Shown: piece by piece, positions 1 to 7,913 of the stretch
Layout of the letters: each line of letters opens with the position of its first letter
Position numbering within the stretch: the first letter of the stretch is position 1
NCBI GenBank assembly: GCA_016927685.1
Contig: JAFGMD010000028.1
Span: forward strand, 1 to 32,731
Length of the DNA: 32,731 nucleotides
Direction of reading: 5' to 3'
Origin: Candidatus Falkowiibacteriota bacterium
GTDB lineage: Bacteria; Patescibacteriota; Patescibacteriia; CAIXNZ01
The notes under the pieces: model-generated
What the model was told of the DNA's origin: nothing
The model's database searches: none
The model's input: the letters and a program-made list of their open reading frames with translations, nothing else
Position numbers and translations under genes: made by a program

Positions 1-1067
1 ATCTTTCCAAGCCAAATGTTCAATTGGAATATTTCATGCGTTTAATTAAGCACAAGGATTGGGGAAGGCATCTCATTCAAAAGCTAGAGAAACGCCCCTT
101 ACCTTTAATTACCACCTTTTTTGTAGTGGCATTTATGGCCGAATATTATAAATATAGCCAAGACATTTATGCCTTAGCAACCGATACTGATATTTCCAGA
201 ACATGGGTTTCCACTAGTCCGCCACAAAGCCGCATCAATTATTTTGCTCCCAATTATCGAGTTGAACAGAGGCTCAAGCTCTATGGCGTGCGACCAGAAA
301 AAATATTTTTAACAGGATTTCCTCTGCCTAATGAAAATCTCGGCGATGCTAGTTTATCAGTTTTAAAACAAGATATTGGACATCGTTTATTTAATTTAGA
401 TCCCAAAGAAAATTATCTCAGATATTATCATGATACGGTTACAGAACAATTAGGTAAGGAAAATTATCCCAGAAAAAAACATCACCCTCTGACAATTACT
501 TTTGCCGTTGGTGGCGCTGGAGCCCAAAGAGATATTGGCGTTGAAATTGTTAAAAGTTTAAGAAGAAGATTATTTAAAAATCAATTAAACATTAATTTGA
601 TTGCTGGTATAAGAAACGAAGTCCACAACTTTTTTAAAAAAGAAATTCAAAAATTAGGGTTAGGCGGGCATATTAATAAGAATATAAAAATTATTTTTTC
701 TGGAAATAAAGAAGATTATTTTAAAAAATTTAATCGTACCTTACGCACTACAGATATATTATGGACTAAGCCCAGCGAACTTTCCTTTTATACGGCTTTA
801 GGAATGCCAATAATTATGACGCCACCAATTGGCTCTCAAGAAGACTTTAATCGTAAATGGTTGACTACGATTGCTTCAGGGACAGACCAGGAAGACCCGC
901 GTTATACTGACCAATGGCTTTTTGATTGGCTTGATTCCGGCTGGTTTGCTGAAGCCGCTATGGAAGGTTTTATGGAAGGTCCAAAATTTGGCACTTATAA
1001 CATTGAAAAAATTATTGAACATAAATACGCCGAAACTAAAGCTATTAAAACAGTATTACAATACTAA
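1..1067 (+). CDS. GT-B glycosyltransferase-like protein, 5' end outside the window
   Basis: The reading frame is open to the window edge, so the gene starts upstream. A TTG at 24 and the first in-frame ATG at 36 are both internal. About 355 residues are visible. A linker of charged residues (YPRKKHH) is followed by LTITFAVGGAGAQ, then alternating strands and helices and the segment WTKPSELSFYTALGMP. That arrangement, with a glycine-rich loop opening the second Rossmann domain and a Pro-Ser-Glu-Leu segment near the sugar-nucleotide site, resembles the C-terminal half of MurG/MGDG-synthase-type GT-B enzymes. The family is inferred from this pattern, not from a search, and donor and acceptor are unknown. 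A hairpin terminator follows at 1079, so this gene ends its transcription unit. Confidence 0.5.
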   Translation, partial: LSKPNVQLEYFMRLIKHKDWGRHLIQKLEKRPLPLITTFFVVAFMAEYYKYSQDIYALATDTDISRTWVSTSPPQSRINYFAPNYRVEQRLKLYGVRPEKIFLTGFPLPNENLGDASLSVLKQDIGHRLFNLDPKENYLRYYHDTVTEQLGKENYPRKKHHPLTITFAVGGAGAQRDIGVEIVKSLRRRLFKNQLNINLIAGIRNEVHNFFKKEIQKLGLGGHINKNIKIIFSGNKEDYFKKFNRTLRTTDILWTKPSELSFYTALGMPIIMTPPIGSQEDFNRKWLTTIASGTDQEDPRYTDQWLFDWLDSGWFAEAAMEGFMEGPKFGTYNIEKIIEHKYAETKAIKTVLQY

Positions 1068-1078
1068 AATATTTATTG

Positions 1079-1106
1079 AAAGAGGCAAGATTGCCTCTTT
1101 TTTATT
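1079..1106 (+). terminator. Rho-independent terminator
   Basis: AGAGGCAA pairs with TTGCCTCT around a very short loop and is followed by a T-run. It closes the glycosyltransferase-like gene. Confidence 0.8.
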
Positions 1107-1139
1107 TTAATAAGCGCTCTTTAATTTTTTAAGGTTATT

Positions 1140-1148
1140 TGCTATAAT
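1140..1148 (+). promoter_or_regulatory. Extended -10 promoter, predicted leaderless start
   Basis: TGCTATAAT is an extended -10 box with no good -35. The TATAAT ends 8 bases before the ATG at 1157, so the expected start site (about 1155) leaves almost no 5' leader. No SD is present. Confidence 0.55.
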
Positions 1149-1156
1149 CAGTTTAT

Positions 1157-2743
1157 ATGACTCAAAAATTAACGGGTTTATTAGATAATCTGCATTCTGC
1201 AGATGCCCGAGATAAAATCGTAATAAAAGAGGGTGAGGAGCTGATTAAGGTTAATATTATGACCAGCGCTGTTGCCCTCATGTACGAGAAAATTAGAACG
1301 ATAATTGATTACAAAGAAGAGCACTTATTAAGAAAAAGTGCTATTTTTAGAATTCTAAAAAGGCGTTTTTTGGAAAGCAGGGATTATTTTAAAATAAGTG
1401 AAAATGTTGTTAAAGAGCTGGTTTCGGCTGGTTATTTGGAGAATAATAAATATCCTCAATCAAAAATAATTGAAGTTGCGAAAGTTGTTGAAAAATACGA
1501 CATGCTTTATAGCGGAGTTGAGGAACAAAAGGGCTTGACTACAGCATTAAATCTATATGATTGGATTTTAGGCATTGCGTCTTGTGAAATCGAAGAAACT
1601 TTGGTCCCAGCTAATAAAGAAAAAGTATTTGTGCGCTTTATGTATGAAGAAATGAAAAATAGGTTAGAAATTGTTTCCGAAAAAATGACCGAAGAGGAAA
1701 AAAGCTTGCAATTATATTTGGCTGTCAATCGCAGCTTGATTAAATCAGATAAGCCCATGCTAGAATTTTTAATTTTGAAATTATGGCATCCCGACTGGCA
1801 AAATGATTACCAGGTATTTTTGCCTCAATTTATTGACCAAATTTCCAAAATAAAAGAGGATATTAATAAACAAATAAATCATCGTTTAACAAATAAGCTG
1901 CTTGGGTTTTGCCGTCGTTACGCAACTATGATATTAATTTTGCGCGATGTTATATATAAAGAATTAAAATCAGCTCAAAGTTTAACTGACGATTCAAAAT
2001 TGCTAGAGAGTAAAATTAGGGAAGTTTGCCAAGAAAAATATTCTATTACTAGGCGTCGTTTGAGAACTCATATTTGGCGGGCGATCATTTATGTATTTTT
2101 GACAAAAATGCTTTTGGCTTTGATCTTGGAAATTCCATTTGATATGTATATTTTACATACATTCAGTTGGACAGCAGCTATTATAAACATTACATTTCCG
2201 CCTCTTCTAATGATTTTAATAGCTACTACTATAAGAACACCGAGCGAAAAAAATACGCAAATAATGATTAACGGCATTGAAGATTTGCTTTCAGGCAAAA
2301 CAGGGGATATGCAATATATTAGAGAAATAAAAAAAAGAAATTGGTTTACCTGGCTTCTTTTTAATTTAGTTTATTTAGTTTCTTTTATCGTGCCATTCGC
2401 TTTAATAATTTATTTTTTGTATAAAATACAATTTTCTTGGCTTAGTATTCTATTATTTATAGTTTTCGCCAGCATTGTCAGCTTTTTTGGCGTGCGTATC
2501 CGCGGCATGGCTCGCGAATTAATTGTTCTTAAGAAAAGAGAAAATATTACTGGTGAGTTTTTTGATTTTTTGACCTTGCCTTTTATTAGGATGGGCAGAT
2601 TTTTATCATTGAATTTTTCTCGCATTAATATTTTTGTTTTTATCTTTGACTTTATGATTGAAGCGCCGTTGAAAATTATTTTACAAGCGATTGAAGAATG
2701 GCTAGCATTTTTTAAAGAGAAAAAGGAGGATATTTTTCAATAA
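1157..2743 (+). CDS. Conserved membrane protein of unknown function
   Basis: I do not recognise a named family. The 528-residue protein has a long, charged, largely helical N-terminal half (about residues 1-310) and a C-terminal half with four hydrophobic segments. These are near residues 310-333 (AIIYVFLTKMLLALILEIPF), 340-362, 395-420 (WLLFNLVYLVSFIVPFALII) and 424-445. A further amphipathic or hydrophobic stretch lies near 485-515. There is no signal peptide, so the N-terminal half is probably cytoplasmic. It opens an operon with the genes at 2748, 3127, 3386 and 3865, with gaps of only a few bases. The ATG at 1157 is chosen because an extended -10 box lies immediately upstream, suggesting leaderless translation. 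Confidence 0.75.
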   Translation: MTQKLTGLLDNLHSADARDKIVIKEGEELIKVNIMTSAVALMYEKIRTIIDYKEEHLLRKSAIFRILKRRFLESRDYFKISENVVKELVSAGYLENNKYPQSKIIEVAKVVEKYDMLYSGVEEQKGLTTALNLYDWILGIASCEIEETLVPANKEKVFVRFMYEEMKNRLEIVSEKMTEEEKSLQLYLAVNRSLIKSDKPMLEFLILKLWHPDWQNDYQVFLPQFIDQISKIKEDINKQINHRLTNKLLGFCRRYATMILILRDVIYKELKSAQSLTDDSKLLESKIREVCQEKYSITRRRLRTHIWRAIIYVFLTKMLLALILEIPFDMYILHTFSWTAAIINITFPPLLMILIATTIRTPSEKNTQIMINGIEDLLSGKTGDMQYIREIKKRNWFTWLLFNLVYLVSFIVPFALIIYFLYKIQFSWLSILLFIVFASIVSFFGVRIRGMARELIVLKKRENITGEFFDFLTLPFIRMGRFLSLNFSRINIFVFIFDFMIEAPLKIILQAIEEWLAFFKEKKEDIFQ

Positions 2744-2747
2744 TTTT

Positions 2748-3122
2748 ATGGTAGAAAGACCACCAAAATACGAAAGAAGAAAGACTATCAATGATTTGGC
2801 TAATGAAGTATCGAAAGAATTAAGATATACAAACGGTAATTTTAGTAAAGCCTGTAAAAATGTTCTAGATCGAGAAGGGGTAACTAATGATTTTGAAGAA
2901 AGATTAAAATTTAAATCAGCAATCGGTAGGATTTTAGGAGAACATTCTGCTTCGTTAAAAACAAAAAAACCAAAAATAAAAACACAAAAAACATTGGAGC
3001 CAGTGGATATCTTAAAACAAGCAAATATTAGACGTATTGAGAAAATGCAAGAAAAAACTCCTCTCTTTGGCGAAGAGATTGCCGAAAAAGAAGGTTTGGC
3101 TAACTTAAAAAAAGATAAATAA
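2748..3122 (+). CDS. Small basic protein, unknown function
   Basis: This is a 124-residue protein with no family I recognise. It is rich in Lys, Arg and Glu, with no signal peptide or membrane segment. Residues 8-70 are predicted mostly helical (RKTINDLANEVSKELRY followed by FEERLKFKSAIGRILGEH). A Lys/Thr-rich low-complexity linker (KTKKPKIKTQKT) follows at about 72-85, then a charged C-terminal helix. It begins 4 bases after the preceding membrane-protein gene and ends 4 bases before the next, so it is co-transcribed with the redox genes downstream. The helix, basic linker and helix layout would fit a nucleic-acid or membrane-protein partner, but that is speculation. Confidence 0.65.
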   Translation: MVERPPKYERRKTINDLANEVSKELRYTNGNFSKACKNVLDREGVTNDFEERLKFKSAIGRILGEHSASLKTKKPKIKTQKTLEPVDILKQANIRRIEKMQEKTPLFGEEIAEKEGLANLKKDK

Positions 3123-3126
3123 AAAT

Positions 3127-3384
3127 ATGATTACTCGACCAATCTTAGAATATTTAAATGGCAAATTTCATTCTATTATTATCTATTTGGTAATAATTGG
3201 TTTAATATTTTTTCTATTAGCCGCGGCAATTCTTTTTTATCCGGATTTATTATTTTACGTTTTTATTGTTAGTTTTTTTGCTATTTCTTTTGTAGCATTT
3301 TTGATTGCCATCAAAATAAATCATATCAAGAAAACGCTATATGATGTAATGCTTTTCATTCCTAAAAAGAAGAAGAAAAAATAA
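3127..3384 (+). CDS. Small two-helix membrane protein
   Basis: An 85-residue protein with two hydrophobic segments (about residues 17-40, IIYLVIIGLIFFLLAAAILF, and 43-65) and a very basic C-terminus of Pro, Lys and Lys runs. The positive tail would place the C-terminus in the cytoplasm. It sits between the 124-aa gene and the flavodoxin gene; its stop is one base before the flavodoxin ATG. The family is unknown. Its reality is supported by operon packing and by the clean membrane topology. Confidence 0.65.
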   Translation: MITRPILEYLNGKFHSIIIYLVIIGLIFFLLAAAILFYPDLLFYVFIVSFFAISFVAFLIAIKINHIKKTLYDVMLFIPKKKKKK

Positions 3385-3385
3385 T

Positions 3386-3859
3386 ATGAAGATTTTAGTA
3401 ATATATTATTCCAGAAGCGGAAATACAAAATTTGTAGCTCAAGAAATTGCCAGTAATTTAAATGGTGATATAAAAGAATTAATTGATAAAAATAAGCGCC
3501 AAGGCATTTGGGGATATTTTTGGTCAGGATATGATGCTTTAATGAAGAAAAAAACCGATCTAGAAGAATTAGATTTGGATTTAGCGCAATATGAATTGAT
3601 GTTTTTAGGTTGTCCAAACTGGGCGGCGAATATCCCCCCGGCCATAAGGACATTTTTAGATAGGGCAGATTTAAAAAATAAAAAATTGGCATTATTTTGC
3701 ACGCAAGATAGCATGGGCGCAGAAAGAGTATTAAATAATTTGCGGCTTTTATCTAAGGGAGCGGAAATTGTAGATCAGCATTATTTTAATCGCGTTGAAA
3801 AAAATCAGGACCAAGTTAAAGCGCAAATAAAAAAATGGACTGATAAATTTAAACAATAA
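3386..3859 (+). CDS. Flavodoxin family protein
   Basis: A 157-residue protein with the flavodoxin fold. The N-terminal strand and FMN phosphate loop read ILVIYYSRSGNTKFVAQEIA (residues 3-22), which fits the family pattern (T/S)-x-T/S-G-N-T. A second flavin loop near LGCPNWAANIPPAIRTFLDR (about residues 75-94) carries the W/P-rich isoalloxazine-contacting segment, and LALFCTQDSMGA matches the third loop. The length is normal for a short-chain flavodoxin or flavodoxin-like quinone reductase. It should carry FMN and transfer electrons in the cytoplasm. The glutaredoxin-like gene 5 bases downstream suggests a shared thiol/flavin redox task. The partner is not known. Confidence 0.88.
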   Translation: MKILVIYYSRSGNTKFVAQEIASNLNGDIKELIDKNKRQGIWGYFWSGYDALMKKKTDLEELDLDLAQYELMFLGCPNWAANIPPAIRTFLDRADLKNKKLALFCTQDSMGAERVLNNLRLLSKGAEIVDQHYFNRVEKNQDQVKAQIKKWTDKFKQ

Positions 3860-3864
3860 ATTTT

Positions 3865-4104
3865 ATGGCGCAAAAGAAAATTAAAATTTATTCAACCCCG
3901 ACTTGTCCCTTTTGCCACCAGGTTAAAGATTATTTAAAAGATAAGAAAATTGAATTTACTGATTATGATGTTTCGTTTGATAATGATAGGGCTCAGGAAA
4001 TGATTGATAAGTCAGGGCAAATGGGCGTGCCGGTTGTTGATATTGAGGGCGAAGTTATTATTGGTTTTGATAAAGAAAAAATAGATAAAATCTTGGGTCT
4101 GTAA
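3865..4104 (+). CDS. Glutaredoxin-like protein with CPFC active site
   Basis: This 79-residue thioredoxin-fold protein carries a CPFC dithiol motif at residues 15-18 (STPTCPFCHQVKDYL). The cis-proline segment MGVPVVDIEGEVIIGFDKEKI is typical of NrdH/YruB-type small glutaredoxins, and the length fits. It would act as a cytoplasmic dithiol reductant. No thioredoxin reductase or glutathione gene is visible here, and the flavodoxin gene immediately upstream is the only candidate redox partner. It is the last gene of the operon. No terminator hairpin follows before the next promoter at 4111, so readthrough into the leader region is possible. Confidence 0.88.
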   Translation: MAQKKIKIYSTPTCPFCHQVKDYLKDKKIEFTDYDVSFDNDRAQEMIDKSGQMGVPVVDIEGEVIIGFDKEKIDKILGL

Positions 4105-4110
4105 AATTAT

Positions 4111-4139
4111 TTGATTTTAAATGGCGAATTTGTTATATT
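4111..4139 (+). promoter_or_regulatory. Sigma-70-type promoter of the attenuated leader
   Basis: TTGATT (4111-4116), a 17-base spacer, and an extended -10 TGTTATATT (4131-4139). The expected start near 4146 lies 18 bases before the leader ATG. Confidence 0.7.
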
Positions 4140-4163
4140 AAAGATAACTTAATATTTTGAATT

Positions 4164-4238
4164 ATGAATAAAGTTTTTCAATCTATTATTATTGCTATTA
4201 TTATTCCAGCATATTCGATGGAAGACTTTATAATTTGA
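4164..4238 (+). CDS. Isoleucine-rich leader peptide (candidate attenuation ORF)
   Basis: A 24-codon ORF starts 18 bases after a predicted transcription start. It encodes MNKVFQS, then IIIAIIIP, and ends in FII before TGA. Eight of 24 residues are Ile, six of them in two ATT runs (4185-4193 and 4197-4205). The bases just past the Ile runs (GATGGAAGACT, 4217-4227) can pair with AGTCTTTCATC (4270-4280). That pairing disrupts the terminator that follows. This is the classic layout of amino-acid attenuators such as the enterobacterial ilv leaders, and the gene downstream belongs to the citramalate synthase family, whose known product feeds isoleucine synthesis. The alternative is a decayed signal peptide of a lost gene. 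Function is inferred; the base pairing and codons are seen. Confidence 0.55.
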   Translation: MNKVFQSIIIAIIIPAYSMEDFII

Positions 4239-4297
4239 TAAATTGGTTAAATAATTACATAAGAAATCCAGTCTTTCATCAGGGGCTGGATTTTTTC
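4217..4297 (+). promoter_or_regulatory. Candidate attenuator: antiterminator versus terminator
   Basis: Terminator: AAATCCAG (4264-4271) pairs with CTGGATTT (4286-4293), and a T-run continues to 4296. Antiterminator: GATGGAAGACT (4217-4227) pairs over 11 bases, one of them G-U, with AGTCTTTCATC (4270-4280). That segment takes two bases of the terminator's 5' arm and most of its loop. A ribosome stalled on the Ile codons at 4185-4205 would leave 4217 onward free. A ribosome reaching the TGA at 4236 would cover it and let the terminator form. Confidence 0.6.
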
Positions 4298-4418
4298 TAT
4301 AGGTTCTTTTATAACATAAATAAAAAGAAGTCCCCGCGTCAGACTTTGTCAATGCTTAGTCAGTCTCGGGAAAGAGAATGGTATTTTTAAATCATCCAAA
4401 ACCAGGGAGGAATAGCTA

Positions 4419-6083
4419 ATGAGAGAAAAGCGAGTGATTTATCTTTATGATTCTGTCAGAGAAGCAGAGCAATCAGGCTTATTGAGCGGCGGGGTTACCG
4501 CCCAAGACATGGTAGAGATTATGCAGCTTTTATATGATTTCGGAGTACCTTATTTTGAAGGTCCTTGGCCGGTTCCATTTAGGGGGGAGGATGAACCAGA
4601 AAAAGAAAGAGCAGAAAAGGCTGTGCGCTTTTATGAAATCGTCAAGACAAAGCCTTTTGCCGGGCAAGTTATTGTTTTCGGGTCAACTATGGAGAAAAAT
4701 GTGAGTCAAGCTAAAGATAGCGAAATCCTGAAAAAATTAGTGGTTACTGGTTTGAAAAATTTTTGCATCTTCGGTAAGAGCTGGAGCGAGCAGGTTAGAC
4801 GAGTGCTGCGTACATCTTTAAGTAATAATCTGCACCTGATTGAGGAATCCGTGCGTTTTTTAAAGTCACAAGGCGGTTTTGTTTTTTTTGACCTGGAGCA
4901 TTTTTTTGATGGTTATAAGGCGGAAAATAAGAAAAAGCCAGATCATAATTATGCGGTTAAGTGCTTGCAGTCCGCTCTTAGGGGCGGGGCAGATGTCATT
5001 GTCTTTTGCGATACTAATGGCGGCATGCTAACTGAAGAAGTGGAAATTATTCTCAGGGAAATTATTCCTTTTCTGAAAAATAAACCATGGGGAGTGCATT
5101 TCCATGATGACGAAGGTTTGGCTAAGGCCAATACTCTTAAAGCCATTGATCTGGGAGCGTCTTATCCGCAGGTAACGACTTTGGGCTATGGTGAAAGGGT
5201 GGGTATGGCTAGATTGACTGATTTAGTGGCTACCTTGATTTTAAAAAAGGGTTATAAGTGCCAGGGCATTAAAAAAATAAAAGCCTTGACACCATTAGCT
5301 CGGGCAGTTGCCCAAAAAATGGGGGAACCTTTGCAGCCCTATCTTCCTTATGTTGGTTCAGCAGCCGCAATTCATAAAGCAGGAACCCACGGCAGATGTT
5401 TTGCCGTACAAGAACATATTGCGCCTATGCGAGTTGGTAATACACGTTACCGTTATGTTTCTGGGCTTTTAGGTCCGCAAGGGATACAAGCCGCACTAAA
5501 AGAAGTTGGTTTACGGGTAAAACCAAATGATTTCCTGGTAAAAAAATTATACCAGGATGTAAAGGCAAAGGATGAAGTCGGTTTTAGCTACGGCACCGCA
5601 AGAGGAAGTTTTGCGGTTCAGGCCTTACGCTTGATGCCCGGATATATTGCGCCATTCAAAATTGAAGGTATTGAACCTTACTGCCGACTTTTCCAGACCG
5701 ATAAATGGCGTCATGAGTCAAGAGCAGATATTGAAATGGTTATTAGTGGCCAAAGAAAGTCAATTCAAATTTTTAGGCGCAGCGATGATGGTCCTGTTGA
5801 TGCTGCAGATAATGTGTTGCGTTCAGCATTAAGCCAGGCTTATCCGATTATTAAGCGAGTGATGTTGGTTGATTACGTTGTGCGTATCATTAGAAATCGC
5901 AATAATGGCAAGAAGGGAACAGCTTCGCGAGTGCGAGTTTCAATAATCGCTGATACGCCATATGGCCAGTTTGAAACATTCGGGATTTCGCGCAATGTTA
6001 TTTTAGCCTCGGTTTTGGCCTTGATTGATTTATATGAGCTGGTTATTCTTTTCCAGAAAAAAAGACATAAGCCAAAAAAATAA
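4419..6083 (+). CDS. Citramalate synthase-like protein (DRE-TIM family) with altered active site
   Basis: At 554 residues it matches the layout of the TIGR00977 citramalate synthases: an N-terminal TIM barrel, linker, and C-terminal LeuA-type regulatory dimer domain. Family segments include YFEGPWP, VFGST, IFGKSW, LEHFFDGYKA, CDTNGG, GVHFHDDEGLAKAN, GYGER, PYVGSAA and, near the C-terminus, DGPVDAADNVLRSAL and GTASRVRVSIIADT. Such enzymes condense pyruvate and acetyl-CoA to (R)-citramalate for isoleucine synthesis. Key positions differ. DTTLRDG is shortened to DSVREA, so the Arg-Asp pair becomes Arg-Glu. NGxGER is LGYGER. GNA, whose Asn binds the metal, is GMA. HKGGIH is HKAGTH. The HxH pair remains. 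It may have a changed reaction or none. No other branched-chain gene is in view. A strong SD lies upstream and a terminator follows. Confidence 0.75.
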   Translation: MREKRVIYLYDSVREAEQSGLLSGGVTAQDMVEIMQLLYDFGVPYFEGPWPVPFRGEDEPEKERAEKAVRFYEIVKTKPFAGQVIVFGSTMEKNVSQAKDSEILKKLVVTGLKNFCIFGKSWSEQVRRVLRTSLSNNLHLIEESVRFLKSQGGFVFFDLEHFFDGYKAENKKKPDHNYAVKCLQSALRGGADVIVFCDTNGGMLTEEVEIILREIIPFLKNKPWGVHFHDDEGLAKANTLKAIDLGASYPQVTTLGYGERVGMARLTDLVATLILKKGYKCQGIKKIKALTPLARAVAQKMGEPLQPYLPYVGSAAAIHKAGTHGRCFAVQEHIAPMRVGNTRYRYVSGLLGPQGIQAALKEVGLRVKPNDFLVKKLYQDVKAKDEVGFSYGTARGSFAVQALRLMPGYIAPFKIEGIEPYCRLFQTDKWRHESRADIEMVISGQRKSIQIFRRSDDGPVDAADNVLRSALSQAYPIIKRVMLVDYVVRIIRNRNNGKKGTASRVRVSIIADTPYGQFETFGISRNVILASVLALIDLYELVILFQKKRHKPKK

Positions 6084-6094
6084 CCTGGTTCTTT

Positions 6095-6130
6095 AGCCCT
6101 GGGTGGATCACACTGCCTGGGGCTTTTTTC
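6095..6130 (+). terminator. Rho-independent terminator
   Basis: AGCCCTGGG (6095-6103) pairs with CCTGGGGCT (6116-6124), with two G-U pairs, followed by TTTTTT. It ends the citramalate-synthase-like unit. Confidence 0.85.
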
Positions 6131-6143
6131 TTTTATTTAAAAT

Positions 6144-6152
6144 TGTTAAAAT
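6144..6152 (+). promoter_or_regulatory. Extended -10 promoter, predicted leaderless polX
   Basis: TGTTAAAAT is an extended -10 box with no clear -35. It ends 8 bases before the ATG at 6161, the same geometry as the box before the gene at 1157. The leader would be about 2 bases and no SD is present. Confidence 0.5.
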
Positions 6153-6160
6153 GAATATAT

Positions 6161-7891
6161 ATGACAAATCAGGAAATAGCCAAAATTTTAAAAAATATTT
6201 CCATTATTTTAGAAATAAAGGGAGATTCTAAATTCCGCGTCATTGCCTTTGAAAGGGCAGCTGACGTTATTTCAAATTTAACTAAAGATATTGAAGATAT
6301 TTATACCCAAGGAGGCATCAAGGCTTTGGAGGAAGTTCCGGGCGTAGGGCAAGGCATTGCCGAGAGAATTGAAGAATTATTAAAGACAGGCAAAATGAAG
6401 GATTATCAGAAATTAACCAGCGAGTTTCCGGAAAAAATGCTGGTTTTAACTGATGTTCCTGGTATAGGCGCAAAAACCGCCTTTGCTTTTTTTAAAAAGC
6501 TTAAAATTGATAGCATTGCTAAATTGGAAAAAGCCGCAAAAAGCGGAGCAGTTTCCAAGCTGTCGCATTTTAAAGAGAAATCAGTGAAAAATCTTTTGCG
6601 CGGTATTGAGCAGTATAAGGCCAGAGCCAAGGAACAAGAACGCATGCTTTTAACTACTGCTGACCAATTAGCAGGGCAAGCTCTCAGTTATCTAAAAAGG
6701 AATAAATTAGTAAAAAGGGCTGATGCAGTCGGATCTTTGCGTCGCATGAAAGAAACAATTGGAGATATTGATTTGATTATCAGCACACCAAAACCGCAGG
6801 AAGTTGTTAATTATTTCGCCAAAGCTCCATTTATTAAAAATATTTTATCAAAAGGCAATACAAAAATTTCTATTACCCATAATAAAAATATCAGAATTGA
6901 TGTGGAAATTTTGCCCGAGCTTGATTATGGGTCATTACTACAGCATTTTACAGGCTCAAAAGAGCATAATGTGCATTTAAGAACTTGGGCAGAAAAAAGG
7001 GGATTGAGTATTTCGGAGTATGGCATTAAAGATTTAAAAAAGAAAAAATTACATCATTTTAGCAATGAAAAAGATCTTTATAAATTTTTAGGCATGCAAT
7101 ATATCGAGCCAGAACTGCGCGAAGATAGGGGGGAGATTGAAGCGGCCCTAGAAAATAAATTACCAAAAATTATCGGCTATAATGATTTATTAGGAGATTT
7201 GCATTGCCATACAAATAAAAGCGATGGCTCTAATACTATTTTTGAATTAGCGGCAAAAGCCCTGAAAATGAAATATAAATACTTGGGTATTTCTGATCAT
7301 ACTGCTGGACTGGGCGTTGCTTCTGGTTTAACAGAAAAAAATCTTTTAAAACATAAAGCTGAAATACAAAAAATTAACAAGAAGTTTAGAGGTATAAAGC
7401 TTTTAGCTGGTGCTGAAATAAATATTTTGGCAAATGGAAAGTTGGACATTAGCAGAGATATTATTAAAAAATTGGATTATGGCATTGGTTCTGTTCATTC
7501 CGCTTTTAACCAAGATGAAGAGACGATGACTAAAAGGGTTCTCAATGCTATTAAAAGTGGTATAAAAATTTTTGGCCATCCATCTGGCCGTTTATTGGGT
7601 CAGCGTCAGGGTTATGATTTGGAATGGACTGAAATATTTAAGGCCTGCGCTAAATATAACGTTGCTTTAGAAATAAATTCATTTCCAGAAAGATTAGATT
7701 TGAAAGATACTTTAATTAAAGACGCGCAAGATTATGGTTGTAAATTTGCCATTGATTCAGATGCGCATTCTTTAGAGAATTTTGATTTGATAAAATATGG
7801 CATTGCCACTGCGCGCCGTGGTTGGGCGACTAAAAAAGATATTATAAATACTTGGGATTTGGACAAACTATTAAAATGGTTTAAATCTTGA
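6161..7891 (+). CDS. polX: DNA polymerase X family protein with C-terminal PHP domain
   Basis: At 576 residues this is the normal bacterial PolX length and order. The N-terminal helix-hairpin-helix region has LEEVPGVGQGIAERIEELL (about residues 54-72) and a second HhH, LTDVPGIGAKTAF (about residues 98-110). The nucleotidyltransferase motif VGSLRRMKETIGDIDLII (about 189-206) holds the GS-x-RR and DxD metal ligands. The PHP phosphoesterase domain begins near residue 345 with DLHCHTNKSDGSNT and continues with SDHT, GAEIN, GSVHSAF, GHPSGR and DSDAHS. It should fill short gaps in base-excision repair, and the PHP domain gives 3'-5' exonuclease or AP-processing activity. It is transcribed alone from its own -10 box and ends with TGA before a hairpin terminator. 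Confidence 0.93.
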   Translation: MTNQEIAKILKNISIILEIKGDSKFRVIAFERAADVISNLTKDIEDIYTQGGIKALEEVPGVGQGIAERIEELLKTGKMKDYQKLTSEFPEKMLVLTDVPGIGAKTAFAFFKKLKIDSIAKLEKAAKSGAVSKLSHFKEKSVKNLLRGIEQYKARAKEQERMLLTTADQLAGQALSYLKRNKLVKRADAVGSLRRMKETIGDIDLIISTPKPQEVVNYFAKAPFIKNILSKGNTKISITHNKNIRIDVEILPELDYGSLLQHFTGSKEHNVHLRTWAEKRGLSISEYGIKDLKKKKLHHFSNEKDLYKFLGMQYIEPELREDRGEIEAALENKLPKIIGYNDLLGDLHCHTNKSDGSNTIFELAAKALKMKYKYLGISDHTAGLGVASGLTEKNLLKHKAEIQKINKKFRGIKLLAGAEINILANGKLDISRDIIKKLDYGIGSVHSAFNQDEETMTKRVLNAIKSGIKIFGHPSGRLLGQRQGYDLEWTEIFKACAKYNVALEINSFPERLDLKDTLIKDAQDYGCKFAIDSDAHSLENFDLIKYGIATARRGWATKKDIINTWDLDKLLKWFKS

Positions 7892-7913
7892 ATAGTATTT
7901 TGAAATAATTATT

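Larger units (their letters stand above)
4105..4418 (+). other. 314-base leader region with promoter, leader ORF and attenuator
   Basis: The gap holds, in order, a promoter (4111-4139), a 24-codon leader ORF (4164-4238), mutually exclusive hairpins (4217-4293) ending in a T-run, then about 120 bases with a weak imperfect hairpin at about 4332-4371, and an SD (AGGGAGG, 4404-4410) for the gene at 4419. No other gene is seen. Confidence 0.6.

Noticed and set aside
4332..4371. Second terminator or riboswitch in the leader of the gene at 4419
   Set aside because: Only short imperfect pairings (CCCG/CGGG and GACT/AGTC) are visible and no T-run follows; no known riboswitch core is recognised.
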